Below are positions 23,799-32,190 of a DNA stretch of 64,000 bases, one piece after another. A program made the position numbers and the translations under genes. Origin of the DNA: Cauispirillum nitrogeniifigens (lineage in GTDB: Bacteria; Pseudomonadota; Alphaproteobacteria; Rhodospirillales; Rhodospirillaceae); assembly GCF_049800675.1 (NCBI RefSeq), contig NZ_JBLOOT010000011.1, positions 1 to 64,000 of the forward strand. Reading direction: 5' to 3'. The stretch's first letter is position 1; every line of letters begins with the position of its first letter. The notes beneath the pieces were generated by a model. That model saw only the letters and a program-made list of their open reading frames with translations. It made no database searches and was not told the origin of the DNA.

Positions 23799-25106
23799 TC
23801 ACTCCTCCCGGAGCCCGCGCTCCAGGGTGCGGGTCAGCGGATCGGCCAGCAGGCTCAACAGGGTGCGCTCGCCGGTGGCGATGGACACCTCGGCCGGCAG
23901 GCCGGGATGCAGGGCGTCTTCCTCCGGCGTTCCGGCCAGCGAGTCCGGCGAAACCGTGACCTGGACGGCGAAGTAGGCGGCGGCCTCGGCGCTGTCTTTG
24001 AGGGCGTCGGCGGACACGCGGGTGACGGTGCCGTGCAGGCGCGTCTGGTGGCGGGCCGGCAGGGCCGGGAAGCGGATGGTGACGTCCTGGCCCGGCGCCA
24101 CCGAATCAATGTCGGTGGGGGCGACGCGGGCGTCGATGACCAGCGGTTCGCCGCTGGGCACCAGATCCATCAGCGCCTCGCCGGGGCCGACCACGCCGCC
24201 GGCGCTGACGAAGCGCAGGGCCAGGACGGTGCCGTCCACCGGCGCGGTGACGCTGGCCCGGCGCAGGGTGTCCGCCGCCTCGGTCAGGGTTTCCTCGGCG
24301 GTGATGCGGTCGGCGCGCACCTCGGCCAGTTGGGCGTCGATCTGCGGCAGGCGGTCCAGGCGCAGGTTCATGATCTCCAGCCGGGTCTCGCCGATGGCCT
24401 CCTCGGCCAGGGCGATGCGGGCGGTCAGTTCGCCGACCTCGCCCAGCAGGCGGGCCTGCTCGCGTTCCAGGGCGAGCTGGCGCGGCTTGACCGAAAGCCC
24501 CTGGGCGACCAGCCCGCGCACGGCGCTCACCTCGTCCTCGACCAGGGCATTCTGGCGCGACAGCGCCTCGCGCTGGGCGCGGTAGCCTTCGATCTGCCGT
24601 TCGATCTGCGCCAGGCGCTGCGCCAGGATGGCCTCGCGGTTGGCGCGGTCCTCGCGCAGGGCGCCGAGATGGCGGCTCTCGGCGGCGCGCAGGGCGACGA
24701 CGGCGGGATCGGCCTCGTCCGCCAGCAGGGAATGGTCGAAGGCAATGGCGGCGCTGTCGGCGCGCTCGGCTTCCAGGCGGGCCTCGGTGGCGGCCAGGGC
24801 GCGGACGCGGGCGGTCAGGGCGGCCAGCCGGCTGCGGGCGGTGATGTCGTCCATCTCCACCAGCACCTGCCCGGCGCGCACCGCCTCGCCCTCGCGCACG
24901 GCAATGGCGCGCAGGATGCCGCCCTCCAGGTGCTGGATGGTGCGGCGGCCCAGTTCGGCGGTGACGATGCCCGGCGCGATCACCGCCGAGCGCACCGGAG
25001 CGGTGGCCGCCCACCCGCCGCCAGCGACAAAGAACAGGGCGATCACCGCCACCGCCAGCCGCAGCGGGCGGGATACGTCGCGGCGCAGGGAAGCGGCGTC
25101 GATCAT
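23799..25106 (-). CDS. HlyD-family type I secretion periplasmic adaptor
   Basis: The start at 25106 overlaps the ABC gene's stop (ATGA). The 435-residue protein has one N-terminal membrane helix (LRLAVAVIALFFVAGGGWAA), a lipoyl-like half (VIAPGIVTAELGRRTIQHLEGGIL, VREGEAVRAGQVLVEMDD), a long coiled coil (~95-290) and the C-terminal barrel part with VTAPVDGTVLALRFVSAGGVVGPGE. It bridges the inner-membrane ABC exporter to an outer-membrane TolC-type channel, which is not in the window. Its likely cargo is the adjacent CE3-like esterases and possibly the RTX protein at 17476. Confidence 0.92.
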   Translation of the reverse strand: MIDAASLRRDVSRPLRLAVAVIALFFVAGGGWAATAPVRSAVIAPGIVTAELGRRTIQHLEGGILRAIAVREGEAVRAGQVLVEMDDITARSRLAALTARVRALAATEARLEAERADSAAIAFDHSLLADEADPAVVALRAAESRHLGALREDRANREAILAQRLAQIERQIEGYRAQREALSRQNALVEDEVSAVRGLVAQGLSVKPRQLALEREQARLLGEVGELTARIALAEEAIGETRLEIMNLRLDRLPQIDAQLAEVRADRITAEETLTEAADTLRRASVTAPVDGTVLALRFVSAGGVVGPGEALMDLVPSGEPLVIDARVAPTDIDSVAPGQDVTIRFPALPARHQTRLHGTVTRVSADALKDSAEAAAYFAVQVTVSPDSLAGTPEEDALHPGLPAEVSIATGERTLLSLLADPLTRTLERGLREE

Positions 25107-26842
25107 GATGCCTCCCACTTGCGCTGTCCGGCCATCAGGCTGCCGGCCTCGGTGGTGGTCACGGCTGCCGGGCGCAGGGCGGCCAGCACCTCGTCGCGGG
25201 CACCCATCATCTCGACCACGCCGCCGCGCAGCACCATCAGCATGTCGGCCACCCGCAGCACCCGCAGGCCGTGGGCCACCATGACGACGCTGGCGCCCCA
25301 CGCGTCGCGGGCCGTGGCGATGGCGGCCAGCAGGGCCTGTTCGCCCTCGCCATCGAGGTTGCTCGACGGTTCGTCCAGGACGATCAGGCGCGGCCGCCCA
25401 TAGAGCGCGCGGGCCAGCCCCAGGCGCTGGCGCTGGCCGCCCGACAGCAGCCGGCCGCCGTCGCCGATGTCGCTGTCGTAGCCGTCGGGCAGGGCGAGGA
25501 TCATCTCGTGCACGCCGGCGGCGCGGGCGGCCTCGACCACCGCTTCGGGGTCGGCGTCGGGGTCGAAGCGGGCGATGGTCTCGCGCACCGTGCCGGGGAA
25601 CAGCTCCACCTCCTGCGGCAGGTAGCCGACGTGGCGGCCCAGGTCGCCGTCGGCCCAGGCGAAGATGTCGGCGCCGTCCAGGCGGGCGTGGCCGCGCGTC
25701 GGCTTGGCGGCGCCGACCAGGATGCGGCACAGGGTCGACTTGCCGGCCGCCGACGGGCCGATGATGCCCAGCACCTTGCCGGCCTCCAGGGTGAAGTCCA
25801 CGCCCTTGAGCACGGCGTCCTCGCGCCCCGGCGGCACGTGCACGACGCCCTGGCAGGCCAGGGTGCCGCGCGGGGCCGGCAGGGTCATGCGTTCGCCCGG
25901 CGGCGGCGCGGCGTCGGTCAGGGCGCGCAGGCGGCCCCAGGCGGCGCGGGCGGCCACCACTCCGCGCCAGGTGCCGATGGCCTGCTCCACCGGGGCCAGG
26001 GCGCGGCCCAGCAGGATCGACGCGGCGATCATGCCGCCGGCGGTCAGCGCCCCGTCGAGCACCAGCCACGCGCCAGCGCCGAGGATGACGATCTGCACCG
26101 CCGCGCGCAGGAACTTCGACAGGCCGACCAGCCCGGCGCCGCGATCGCTGACCGTGACCTGGCTGTCCCCGGCGGCGCCGCGCAGCCGGCCCCAGCGCGC
26201 CAGCACCGCGCCCTCCATGCCCAGGGCGCGGGCGGCGTCGGCGTTGCGCAGGGTAGCCTCGGCCAGGCGGCCGGCGGCGCGCGAGGCTTCGGCGGCGTCC
26301 TCCTGCGGGCGGCGGGTCAGAACCTCGGCCGTCACCGCCACGGTCAGCAGCAGCACCGCTGCCGCCAGGGCCACCAGCCCCAGCAGGGGATGCAGCACCC
26401 AGATCACCGCCAGGAACACCGGCACCCACGGGGCATCGAGCAGGGCCAGCACCCCCGGCCCGGCCAGGAAGCCGCGCACCGCCGCCAGGTCGTGCAGCGG
26501 CTGCGTGCCGGCCGGGCGGTCGGCCGCCGCCCGCCGCAGCACCAGCCCCAGCAGCGGCGCCCCCAGGGCGCCGTCCAGCCAGCGGCCCAGGCGCCCCAGC
26601 ACCTGGCCGCGCGCCACCTCCAGCAGGCCCATGGCGAGCAGGGCGACCAGCGCCAGGGCGGTCAGCAGCAGCAGGGTTTCGACATGGCCGCTGCCCAGCA
26701 CGCGGTCGAACACCTGCATCATGTACAGCGGCCCGGTCAGCATCAGCAGGTTGACGCACAGGCTGATGGCCCCGATCCGCCACAGCACCGGACGGGCGGC
26801 GCGGACGGCCTGATCGAGGGGCGTGGCGGGCTGGGGTGGCAT
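25103..26842 (-). CDS. Type I secretion ABC transporter (PrtD type)
   Basis: The 579-residue half-transporter has about six membrane segments in residues ~20-300 (for example WRIGAISLCVNLLMLTGPLYMMQVFDRVL) and an ATPase domain with Walker A IGPSAAGKSTLCRI, signature LLSGGQRQRLGLARAL, Walker B RLIVLDEPSSNLD and the switch histidine in VMVAHGLRVL. There is no N-terminal peptidase domain, as in PrtD-type exporters for C-terminal-signal cargo. It is translationally coupled to the HlyD gene and divergent from the esterase pair. Confidence 0.93.
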   Translation of the reverse strand: MPPQPATPLDQAVRAARPVLWRIGAISLCVNLLMLTGPLYMMQVFDRVLGSGHVETLLLLTALALVALLAMGLLEVARGQVLGRLGRWLDGALGAPLLGLVLRRAAADRPAGTQPLHDLAAVRGFLAGPGVLALLDAPWVPVFLAVIWVLHPLLGLVALAAAVLLLTVAVTAEVLTRRPQEDAAEASRAAGRLAEATLRNADAARALGMEGAVLARWGRLRGAAGDSQVTVSDRGAGLVGLSKFLRAAVQIVILGAGAWLVLDGALTAGGMIAASILLGRALAPVEQAIGTWRGVVAARAAWGRLRALTDAAPPPGERMTLPAPRGTLACQGVVHVPPGREDAVLKGVDFTLEAGKVLGIIGPSAAGKSTLCRILVGAAKPTRGHARLDGADIFAWADGDLGRHVGYLPQEVELFPGTVRETIARFDPDADPEAVVEAARAAGVHEMILALPDGYDSDIGDGGRLLSGGQRQRLGLARALYGRPRLIVLDEPSSNLDGEGEQALLAAIATARDAWGASVVMVAHGLRVLRVADMLMVLRGGVVEMMGARDEVLAALRPAAVTTTEAGSLMAGQRKWEAS

Positions 26843-27051
26843 GGCGGGCTCCGGCGGCGGCTGGTGGGCTCAGCCTAGGGCCAGGGGCGGGGGCGGCGGA
26901 ACGGCGTGGGAGGGCGATACCACCCATGCCCCGGCCGCCGTCCCGTCGGAGGCGTCTCCTTCGGGGTGGCCTGCCTCCTGAGGGCGGCTTGCCTTCCCCC
27001 GTCGGGGGGAGGGCACAGTGGGTGCCGGATCAAAAGAGGGGAGGCCCCACC
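26843..27051. promoter_or_regulatory. Divergent promoter region, exporter versus esterases
   Basis: This 209-bp gap separates the leftward exporter operon from the rightward esterase genes and must hold both promoters. Several GC-rich inverted repeats (such as CCCCCGTCGGGGG near 26997) are visible. I see no confident -35/-10 pair. Confidence 0.4.
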
Positions 27052-29160
27052 ATGGCACCGGACCCGACGCCTTTCCGCCTTGAAGCCGAGGACTTCGACT
27101 CCTTGGGCACCTTCCGCGCCGAGACGCTGGGCGCCATCGCCTCGGGCGGGGCGGGCATCCGCCTGCCGCTCGGCTCCGAGGGCGCGCCGCCCGGCGTCTC
27201 GGGCACGGCGTCGGCAGCCTTCACCGGGGCGGCGGGCACCTATACCGTCTCCGTGCGCTATTTCGACGAGGGCGACGGCACCGCCGGCCTGTCCTTCGCC
27301 CGCGACGGCATGGTGCTCGACGCATGGCTGCTTGATGCCGCCGGGGTCGGCTGGACGCCGGACTCGGGCAACGGCCGGACGCGGACCATCAGCGGCGTGA
27401 CCCTGGACACCGGCGACCTTATCGCCCTGACCGGCACGCGCGGCGGCGAGGAATACGCCCGCGTCGACTACGTGGAGTTCACGCCCGAGGGCACCGCGCC
27501 GCCCCCGCCGCCGCCGCCGGAAGAGCCGCCCCCGGAAACCCCGCAGACCCAGCGCATCGAGGCGGAATCGTTTTCCAGCCTGGGCGGGTTCACGGTGGAA
27601 AGCCTGGGGGCCTTTGCCTCCGGCGGGGCGGGCATCCGCCTGCCCTTCGGGTCGGAGGGCGCGGCCCCCGGCGTGACCGCCACGGCGTCCACCGCCTTCA
27701 CCGGGGCGGCGGGCACCTATTCCATCGCCGTGCGCTTCTTCGACGAAGGCGACGGCACGGCCGGGTTGTCGCTGTCGGTCAACGGGGTGGTCCGGCAGGG
27801 CTGGGCGCTGGACGCCGGATCGGGCTGGGGGCCGGAAGCCGGCAACGCCCGCACCGTCACCGTGACCGGCATCACCCTGGCCCCCGGCGACACCATCGCC
27901 CTGACCGGCACGCGGGGCGGCGAGGAATACGCCCGCGTCGACTACATCGAGCTGACGCCCGAGGGCTCTACGCCCCCGCCCCCGCCGCCGCCGCCGCCGG
28001 AAGAACCGCCGCCGCCACCTCCTCCCGAGGAGCCGCCGCCGGAGACACCGCAGACCCAGCGCATCGAGGCCGAGGACTTCGCCAGCCTGAACGGCTACGG
28101 GGTCGAGAACCTGGGGGGCATCGCCTCGGGCGGCGAGGGCATCCGCCTGCCGCTGGGCAGCGAGGGGGCGCCCCCCGGAGTGACGGGCACCGCGTCGACG
28201 GCCTTCACCGGGGCTTCGGGCACCTACGCCATCACGGTGCGCTACTTCGACGAGGGCGACGGCGCCGCCGGCCTGGCGCTGGCGGTCAACGGGCAGACCG
28301 TGGACGGCTGGACCATGAATGCCTCGGGCGTCGGCTGGACCCCCGACTCGGGCAACGGCCGCAGCCACACCATCACCGGCGTGACCCTGGAGCACGGCGA
28401 TACCCTGACCCTCACGGGCACCCGCAACGGCGAGGAGTACGCCCGCGTCGACTACATCGAAGTGGTTCCGGCGAGCGCGCCGCCCCCGCCCCCGCCCCCG
28501 CCCCCGCCGCCAGATGGCGGCACCGTGGGCACGGAGGCGATCATGCCGCTGGGCGACTCGATCACCGACGGCGACGGCAACGGCGGCTACCGCGCCCCGC
28601 TGTACCGGCAGCTTGTCGGCGACGGCTATGACGTGGACTTCGTCGGCACCCTCAAGCGCGGGGCGCCCGACATCGACCCCGACAACGAGGGACACTCCGG
28701 CTGGACCATCGGCATGGTCGAGGACAGCCTGCCCACCTGGCTGGACCTCAACCCGCCCGAAACGGTGCTGCTGATGATCGGCACCAACGACATCCTGGGC
28801 GGCCAGTCGGCGGCCTCGACGGCGGCGGAGCTGTCGGGCCTGCTCGACACCCTGTTCGCCGAGGCGCCGGGCGTCGACGTCTTCCTGGGCGAGCTGCTGC
28901 CCATCGACCCGACGCGGTGGACCAGCGCCACCCCGCAGATCGCCGCCGCCGCGCAGGCCTACAACGACCTGCTGCCCGGCGTCGTGGCCGAGCACCGGGC
29001 GGCCGGGCATTCCGTGACCCTGGTCACGATGGACGAGATCACCACCGCCGATCTGGTCGATGGCGTGCACCCCGGCCAGAGCGGCTTCGCCACCATTGCC
29101 GACAACTACTACCAGGCCATGCTGTCGTCCGGCGTGCTGAACGACGCGTTGGCCTTGTGA
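27052..29160 (+). CDS. Secreted three-CBM SGNH (CE3-like) carbohydrate esterase
   Basis: The start at 27052 follows AGAGGGGAGG. The 702-residue protein has no signal peptide. Three ~140-residue repeats (starting near 7, 166 and 336) each run from xRIEAExF to GEEYARVDYxE, resembling carbohydrate-binding beta-sandwich modules, and are joined by Pro/Glu-rich linkers. The C-terminal domain (~495-702) is an SGNH hydrolase: IMPLGDSITDG with Ser503, DNEGHSGWTI, GTND with Asn579, and DGVHP with Asp670 and His673, closest to acetyl-xylan-esterase family CE3. It probably removes acetyl groups from an extracellular polysaccharide and is probably exported by the adjacent type I system. Confidence 0.85.
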   Translation: MAPDPTPFRLEAEDFDSLGTFRAETLGAIASGGAGIRLPLGSEGAPPGVSGTASAAFTGAAGTYTVSVRYFDEGDGTAGLSFARDGMVLDAWLLDAAGVGWTPDSGNGRTRTISGVTLDTGDLIALTGTRGGEEYARVDYVEFTPEGTAPPPPPPPEEPPPETPQTQRIEAESFSSLGGFTVESLGAFASGGAGIRLPFGSEGAAPGVTATASTAFTGAAGTYSIAVRFFDEGDGTAGLSLSVNGVVRQGWALDAGSGWGPEAGNARTVTVTGITLAPGDTIALTGTRGGEEYARVDYIELTPEGSTPPPPPPPPPEEPPPPPPPEEPPPETPQTQRIEAEDFASLNGYGVENLGGIASGGEGIRLPLGSEGAPPGVTGTASTAFTGASGTYAITVRYFDEGDGAAGLALAVNGQTVDGWTMNASGVGWTPDSGNGRSHTITGVTLEHGDTLTLTGTRNGEEYARVDYIEVVPASAPPPPPPPPPPPDGGTVGTEAIMPLGDSITDGDGNGGYRAPLYRQLVGDGYDVDFVGTLKRGAPDIDPDNEGHSGWTIGMVEDSLPTWLDLNPPETVLLMIGTNDILGGQSAASTAAELSGLLDTLFAEAPGVDVFLGELLPIDPTRWTSATPQIAAAAQAYNDLLPGVVAEHRAAGHSVTLVTMDEITTADLVDGVHPGQSGFATIADNYYQAMLSSGVLNDALAL

Positions 29161-29193
29161 TGTTTTTCCTGTCCGGCACAGAGGAGTGTTTTC

Positions 29194-30774
29194 ATGGCGA
29201 GATCCGCCGCCAATATCCGCCCGGAGGCCCTGCGCGACGTCTATGTCGTGTCCGAGGACCTGGTCCTGGTCACCGGCCTGCCCGGAGGCGCCCCGCGCGG
29301 CGTCCTGCACAACGACCGCGATGCCGATGGCGATCCCCTGTCGGTGGACGGGCTGTACAAACAGGCCCGGTCGATCGGCGACGAGGTGAACCTGCGGTCG
29401 GGCGCCAGCCTGACGCTGAACGAGGATGGATCCTTCGTCTACGACCCGCGCGATGCCTTTGACCACCTGGAGGCTGGACGGCGCGGCGTGGACTCCTTCG
29501 CTTACCGGGTGTCCGACGGCGCAGGCGGGTTCGACATGGGCCGCGTCGTCATCCGCGTGGTCGGCGCCGCCGAACCGCCCCCCGGCCCGCCGGAGCCGGC
29601 CGTCCTACGCATCGAGGCGGAGGACTTCGCGCTGCTCGGCGGCTATCAGGTCGAGGCCATGGGCGGCGCGGCCTCGGGCGGGGAGGGGGTGCGGCTGGCG
29701 CTGGGCAGCGAGGGCGCGGCGGCCGACGAGACGGCCACCGCCGCCACCGCCTTCCGGGGCGCCGATGGCGCCTACACCATCGCCGTGCGGGCCTTTGACG
29801 AAGGCGACGGGGCGGCCACCCTGTCGCTGGCCGTCAACGGCGTCGTCCTGCGGGCCTGGACCCTCGACGGCGGCGGCGGTGGGGTGGCCAGCGCCGACAA
29901 CGCCGTCCTGCTGACGGTCGAGGGCGTGACCTTGCGCGACGGCGACACCCTGTCCCTGACCGGCACCCGCGACGGCGAGGAATACGCCCGCGTCGACTAC
30001 GTCGAGGTGACGCCCGCCGCCGCCGCGCCGCCGCCGCCGGAACCGGAGCCCGAACCCCAACCCCAACCCCAACCCGAGCCCGAACCGGAACCGGAACCCG
30101 AGCCAGAACCCGAACCCCCCGTGGACTCCGGCGGCACGCGCGGGACGGAGGTCATCATGCCGCTGGGCGACTCGATCACCGACGGCGACGGCAACGGCGG
30201 CTATCGGGCGCCGCTGTACCGGCAGCTTGTGGGCGATGGCTATGACGTCGATTTCGTCGGCACGCTGCGGCGCGGGGCGCCGGACATCGACCCCGACAAC
30301 GAGGGGCACTCGGGCTGGACCATCGACATGGTCGCCAACAGCCTGCCGTATTGGCTGGGCCTCAACCCGCCGGAGACGGTGCTGCTGATGATCGGCACCA
30401 ACGACCTGCTGGGCGGCCAGTCCGCCGCCTCGGCGGGGCAGGAACTGGATGCCCTGCTCGACACGCTGTTCGACGCGGCGCCGGGCGCCGATGTCTTCCT
30501 GGCCGAGGTCCTGCCCATCGACCCGGCGCGGTGGACCAGCGCCACGTCCGAGATTGCCGCCGCCGCGCGGGCCTACAACGACCTGCTGCCGGGCATCGCC
30601 GCCGGCCAGCGGGCGGACGGCCGCTCCATCACGGTGGTGGAGATGGATGGCGTCACCGCCGGGGATCTGGTCGATGGCGTGCATCCCGGTCAGGACGGCT
30701 TCGCCACCATCGCCAACAACTACTATCAGGCCATGGTGTCGGCGGGCGTGCTGAACGACGCGCTGGGAAGCTGA
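29194..30774 (+). CDS. Secreted cadherin-like/CBM/SGNH (CE3-like) esterase, tandem paralogue
   Basis: It starts 33 bp after the first esterase behind GAGGAG. The 526-residue product differs at the front: residues ~10-125 form a cadherin/VCBS-like domain (VLHNDRDADGDPLSVDG, GSFVYDPRDAF, DSFAYRVSDGAGG), as in large surface adhesins. One CBM-like module follows (~140-275), then a striking Glu-Pro/Gln-Pro linker, then an SGNH domain nearly identical to that of the first protein, with Ser327, Asn403, Asp494 and His497. No signal peptide. The shared catalytic domain points to recent duplication with swapping of the targeting modules. Confidence 0.85.
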   Translation: MARSAANIRPEALRDVYVVSEDLVLVTGLPGGAPRGVLHNDRDADGDPLSVDGLYKQARSIGDEVNLRSGASLTLNEDGSFVYDPRDAFDHLEAGRRGVDSFAYRVSDGAGGFDMGRVVIRVVGAAEPPPGPPEPAVLRIEAEDFALLGGYQVEAMGGAASGGEGVRLALGSEGAAADETATAATAFRGADGAYTIAVRAFDEGDGAATLSLAVNGVVLRAWTLDGGGGGVASADNAVLLTVEGVTLRDGDTLSLTGTRDGEEYARVDYVEVTPAAAAPPPPEPEPEPQPQPQPEPEPEPEPEPEPEPPVDSGGTRGTEVIMPLGDSITDGDGNGGYRAPLYRQLVGDGYDVDFVGTLRRGAPDIDPDNEGHSGWTIDMVANSLPYWLGLNPPETVLLMIGTNDLLGGQSAASAGQELDALLDTLFDAAPGADVFLAEVLPIDPARWTSATSEIAAAARAYNDLLPGIAAGQRADGRSITVVEMDGVTAGDLVDGVHPGQDGFATIANNYYQAMVSAGVLNDALGS

Positions 30775-30778
30775 GCCG

Positions 30779-31123
30779 TCAGTGCACCCGGCCGCCGTCG
30801 GGCACCGGAGCGTCGGGGCGCAGCAGCACGATGCCGCCCTCCGCTCCGGGCAGGCCCAGCACCAAGCATTCGCTCATGAAGGGGCCGATCTGCTTGGGCG
30901 GGAAGTTGATCACCGCCACCACCTGCCGGCCGACCAGGGCGTCGGGCGCGTAGTGGTCGGTGATCTGGGCTGATGTCTTGCGCTGGCCGATCTCCGGGCC
31001 GAAGTCGATCCACAGCTTGATCGCCGGTCGCCGCGCCTCCGGGAAGGGTTCGGCGCGGACCACCGTGCCGACCCGGATGTCCACGGCCAGGAACTGGTCG
31101 AAGGTCAGGGAGGTGTCGCTCAT
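30779..31123 (-). CDS. csaA: CsaA-type tRNA-binding domain protein
   Basis: The start at 31123 has GAGGAC upstream. The 114-residue protein is a single tRNA-binding (OB-fold) domain: TFDQFLAVDIRVGTVVRAEPF, ARRPAIKLWIDFG, SAQITDHY, VVAVINFPPKQIGPFMSECLVLG. CsaA homologues are dimers with chaperone-like activity linked to protein export and tRNA binding. Its stop lies 4 bp from the end of the convergent esterase gene. Confidence 0.92.
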   Translation of the reverse strand: MSDTSLTFDQFLAVDIRVGTVVRAEPFPEARRPAIKLWIDFGPEIGQRKTSAQITDHYAPDALVGRQVVAVINFPPKQIGPFMSECLVLGLPGAEGGIVLLRPDAPVPDGGRVH

Positions 31124-31160
31124 CGGGGTGTCCTCGTTCGCCGGGGAGGGGGCATGGCAC

Positions 31161-31189
31161 AACGGCCGCCCGGAGACCGGGCGGCCGTT
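31161..31189 (-). terminator. Perfect 13-bp hairpin between phasin and csaA
   Basis: Arms 31161-31173 and 31177-31189 pair perfectly around a 3-base loop. It lies downstream of the phasin gene on the minus strand and just upstream of csaA. There is no U tract on the minus strand. Confidence 0.6.
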
Positions 31190-31232
31190 GGTCTTTCCGT
31201 CGTTGGACGGGCAGCCTTATACCGCCCGGCTT

Positions 31233-31259
31233 ATGAAACGACCCTCCGGGCCGTTTCAT
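31233..31259 (-). terminator. Second hairpin in the phasin 3' region
   Basis: ATGAAACG and CGTTTCAT pair perfectly around an 11-base spacer, 84 bp past the phasin stop. With the hairpin at 31161 it may form a tandem terminator or stabilise the abundant phasin mRNA. Confidence 0.45.
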
Positions 31260-31343
31260 GCCGAGGCGGTGACGCTCATGCGCCGCGCGGGCTTGCCGGC
31301 CGGCGAGCGGTGCTTCGCAGATTTCTTCATCCGCCGGCCGGTA

Positions 31344-32033
31344 TTACTTGGCGGGGGTCGCGGCCGGCTTGGCGGCGGGAGCGGCCCCGGCGGCGGCCTT
31401 GGTGGCCGACCCGTTGGTCTTGGCCGGCGCCGGCTTGGCGGCGGCGGCGGTCGGGGCGGCGGCCGCCTTCACTTCAGCAGCGGCGGGAGCGGCAGCGGCC
31501 GCGACGGGGGCCGGCTTGGCCTCGGCGGCGGCCGACTCGGCGACGGTGGCGCGCAGGCCGGCGTCACCCAGCATCGGCTGCTTGCGCAGGGCCTCGCTCA
31601 GTTCGTCGAAGGCCTCGACGACACGGCGGTTGAGCAGGTCGATCACCTCGGTGTTGGAGGTGGCGACCATCTCGGCCAGTTCGCGCATGCTGGAGGTGCT
31701 GCGCTCGAAGCTGTCCTTCAGCGCGTCGGCCTGGAAGGACAGGCGCTGCGACAGGTCGGCGGTGGCGCTCAGGCGCCCGGCCATGGCCGAGGCATCCTCG
31801 ACGGCGGTACGCACGATCTCGCCCTGGCGGCGCAGGATCGCCTGCATGCCGTCCAGCGCCAGCTTGTTGGCGGCAGCGATGGTGTCCATGTTGCGCTGGT
31901 GCGCGGCGGTCAGAACCTCGATGCCCGGCAGGGACGGCAGGGCAGTGGCCGCGTCCGGCAGGCCGGGAACGCGCAGGTCGGACAGGATGCGGGTCATGTC
32001 GAAATTGAAGATGGATTCGGTCTGCTTGGCCAT
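31344..32033 (-). CDS. phaP: Phasin family protein
   Basis: This 229-residue protein has an N-terminal phasin domain rich in amphipathic helix (IEVLTAAHQRNMDTIAAANKL, ILRRQGEIVRTAVEDAS, LKDSFERSTSSMRELAEMV, VIDLLNRRVVEAFDEL). The Ala/Pro/Lys-rich tail (~170-229) resembles the low-complexity tails of granule-associated proteins. Phasins coat polyhydroxyalkanoate granules and control their size and number. The promoter carries a PhaR/PhbF-like site, supporting the assignment. The granule and ethylmalonyl-CoA pathways share acetoacetyl- and crotonyl-CoA intermediates. Confidence 0.88.
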   Translation of the reverse strand: MAKQTESIFNFDMTRILSDLRVPGLPDAATALPSLPGIEVLTAAHQRNMDTIAAANKLALDGMQAILRRQGEIVRTAVEDASAMAGRLSATADLSQRLSFQADALKDSFERSTSSMRELAEMVATSNTEVIDLLNRRVVEAFDELSEALRKQPMLGDAGLRATVAESAAAEAKPAPVAAAAAPAAAEVKAAAAPTAAAAKPAPAKTNGSATKAAAGAAPAAKPAATPAK

Positions 32034-32134
32034 GGGGGGCGGCCTCCTCTTTGCGGCTTGGGGGGCGGGCGCACTGAACCCAGGGCTTTCACAGCCCCTT
32101 GAAACCTCTCGCAGCGCGACCCTCGGGCGTCCCT

Positions 32135-32163
32135 AACCTAGGTTCCCGCTATAGGAGAGTCAA
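32135..32163 (-). promoter_or_regulatory. Phasin promoter
   Basis: On the minus strand TTGACT (32163-32158) and TAGGTT (32140-32135) are separated by 17 bp, a good sigma-70 match. The -10 lies within the palindrome AACCTAGGTT. Confidence 0.55.
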
Positions 32164-32172
32164 AGGATTTTT

Positions 32173-32185
32173 TTGCAGTGCAGCA
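32173..32185 (-). promoter_or_regulatory. PhaR/PhbF-like operator upstream of phasin
   Basis: The minus strand reads TGCTGCACTGCAA, an exact match to the motif TG[N]TGC[N]3GCAA that I recall for the PHA repressor PhbF of Herbaspirillum. It lies just upstream of the -35 of the phasin promoter and is part of an inverted repeat TTTGC-N6-GCAAA. No phaR gene is in the window. Confidence 0.55.
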
Positions 32186-32190
32186 AATGC

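Noticed and set aside
26875..29466. 863-codon minus-strand frame opposite the esterases
   Set aside because: Low-complexity shadow of repeated plus-strand modules; no motif or ribosome site.
27052..30774. CRISPR or other repeat array because of recurring GC-rich segments
   Set aside because: The repetition is protein-domain duplication (CBM-like modules and two SGNH domains) of ~140 codons, without short regularly spaced repeats.
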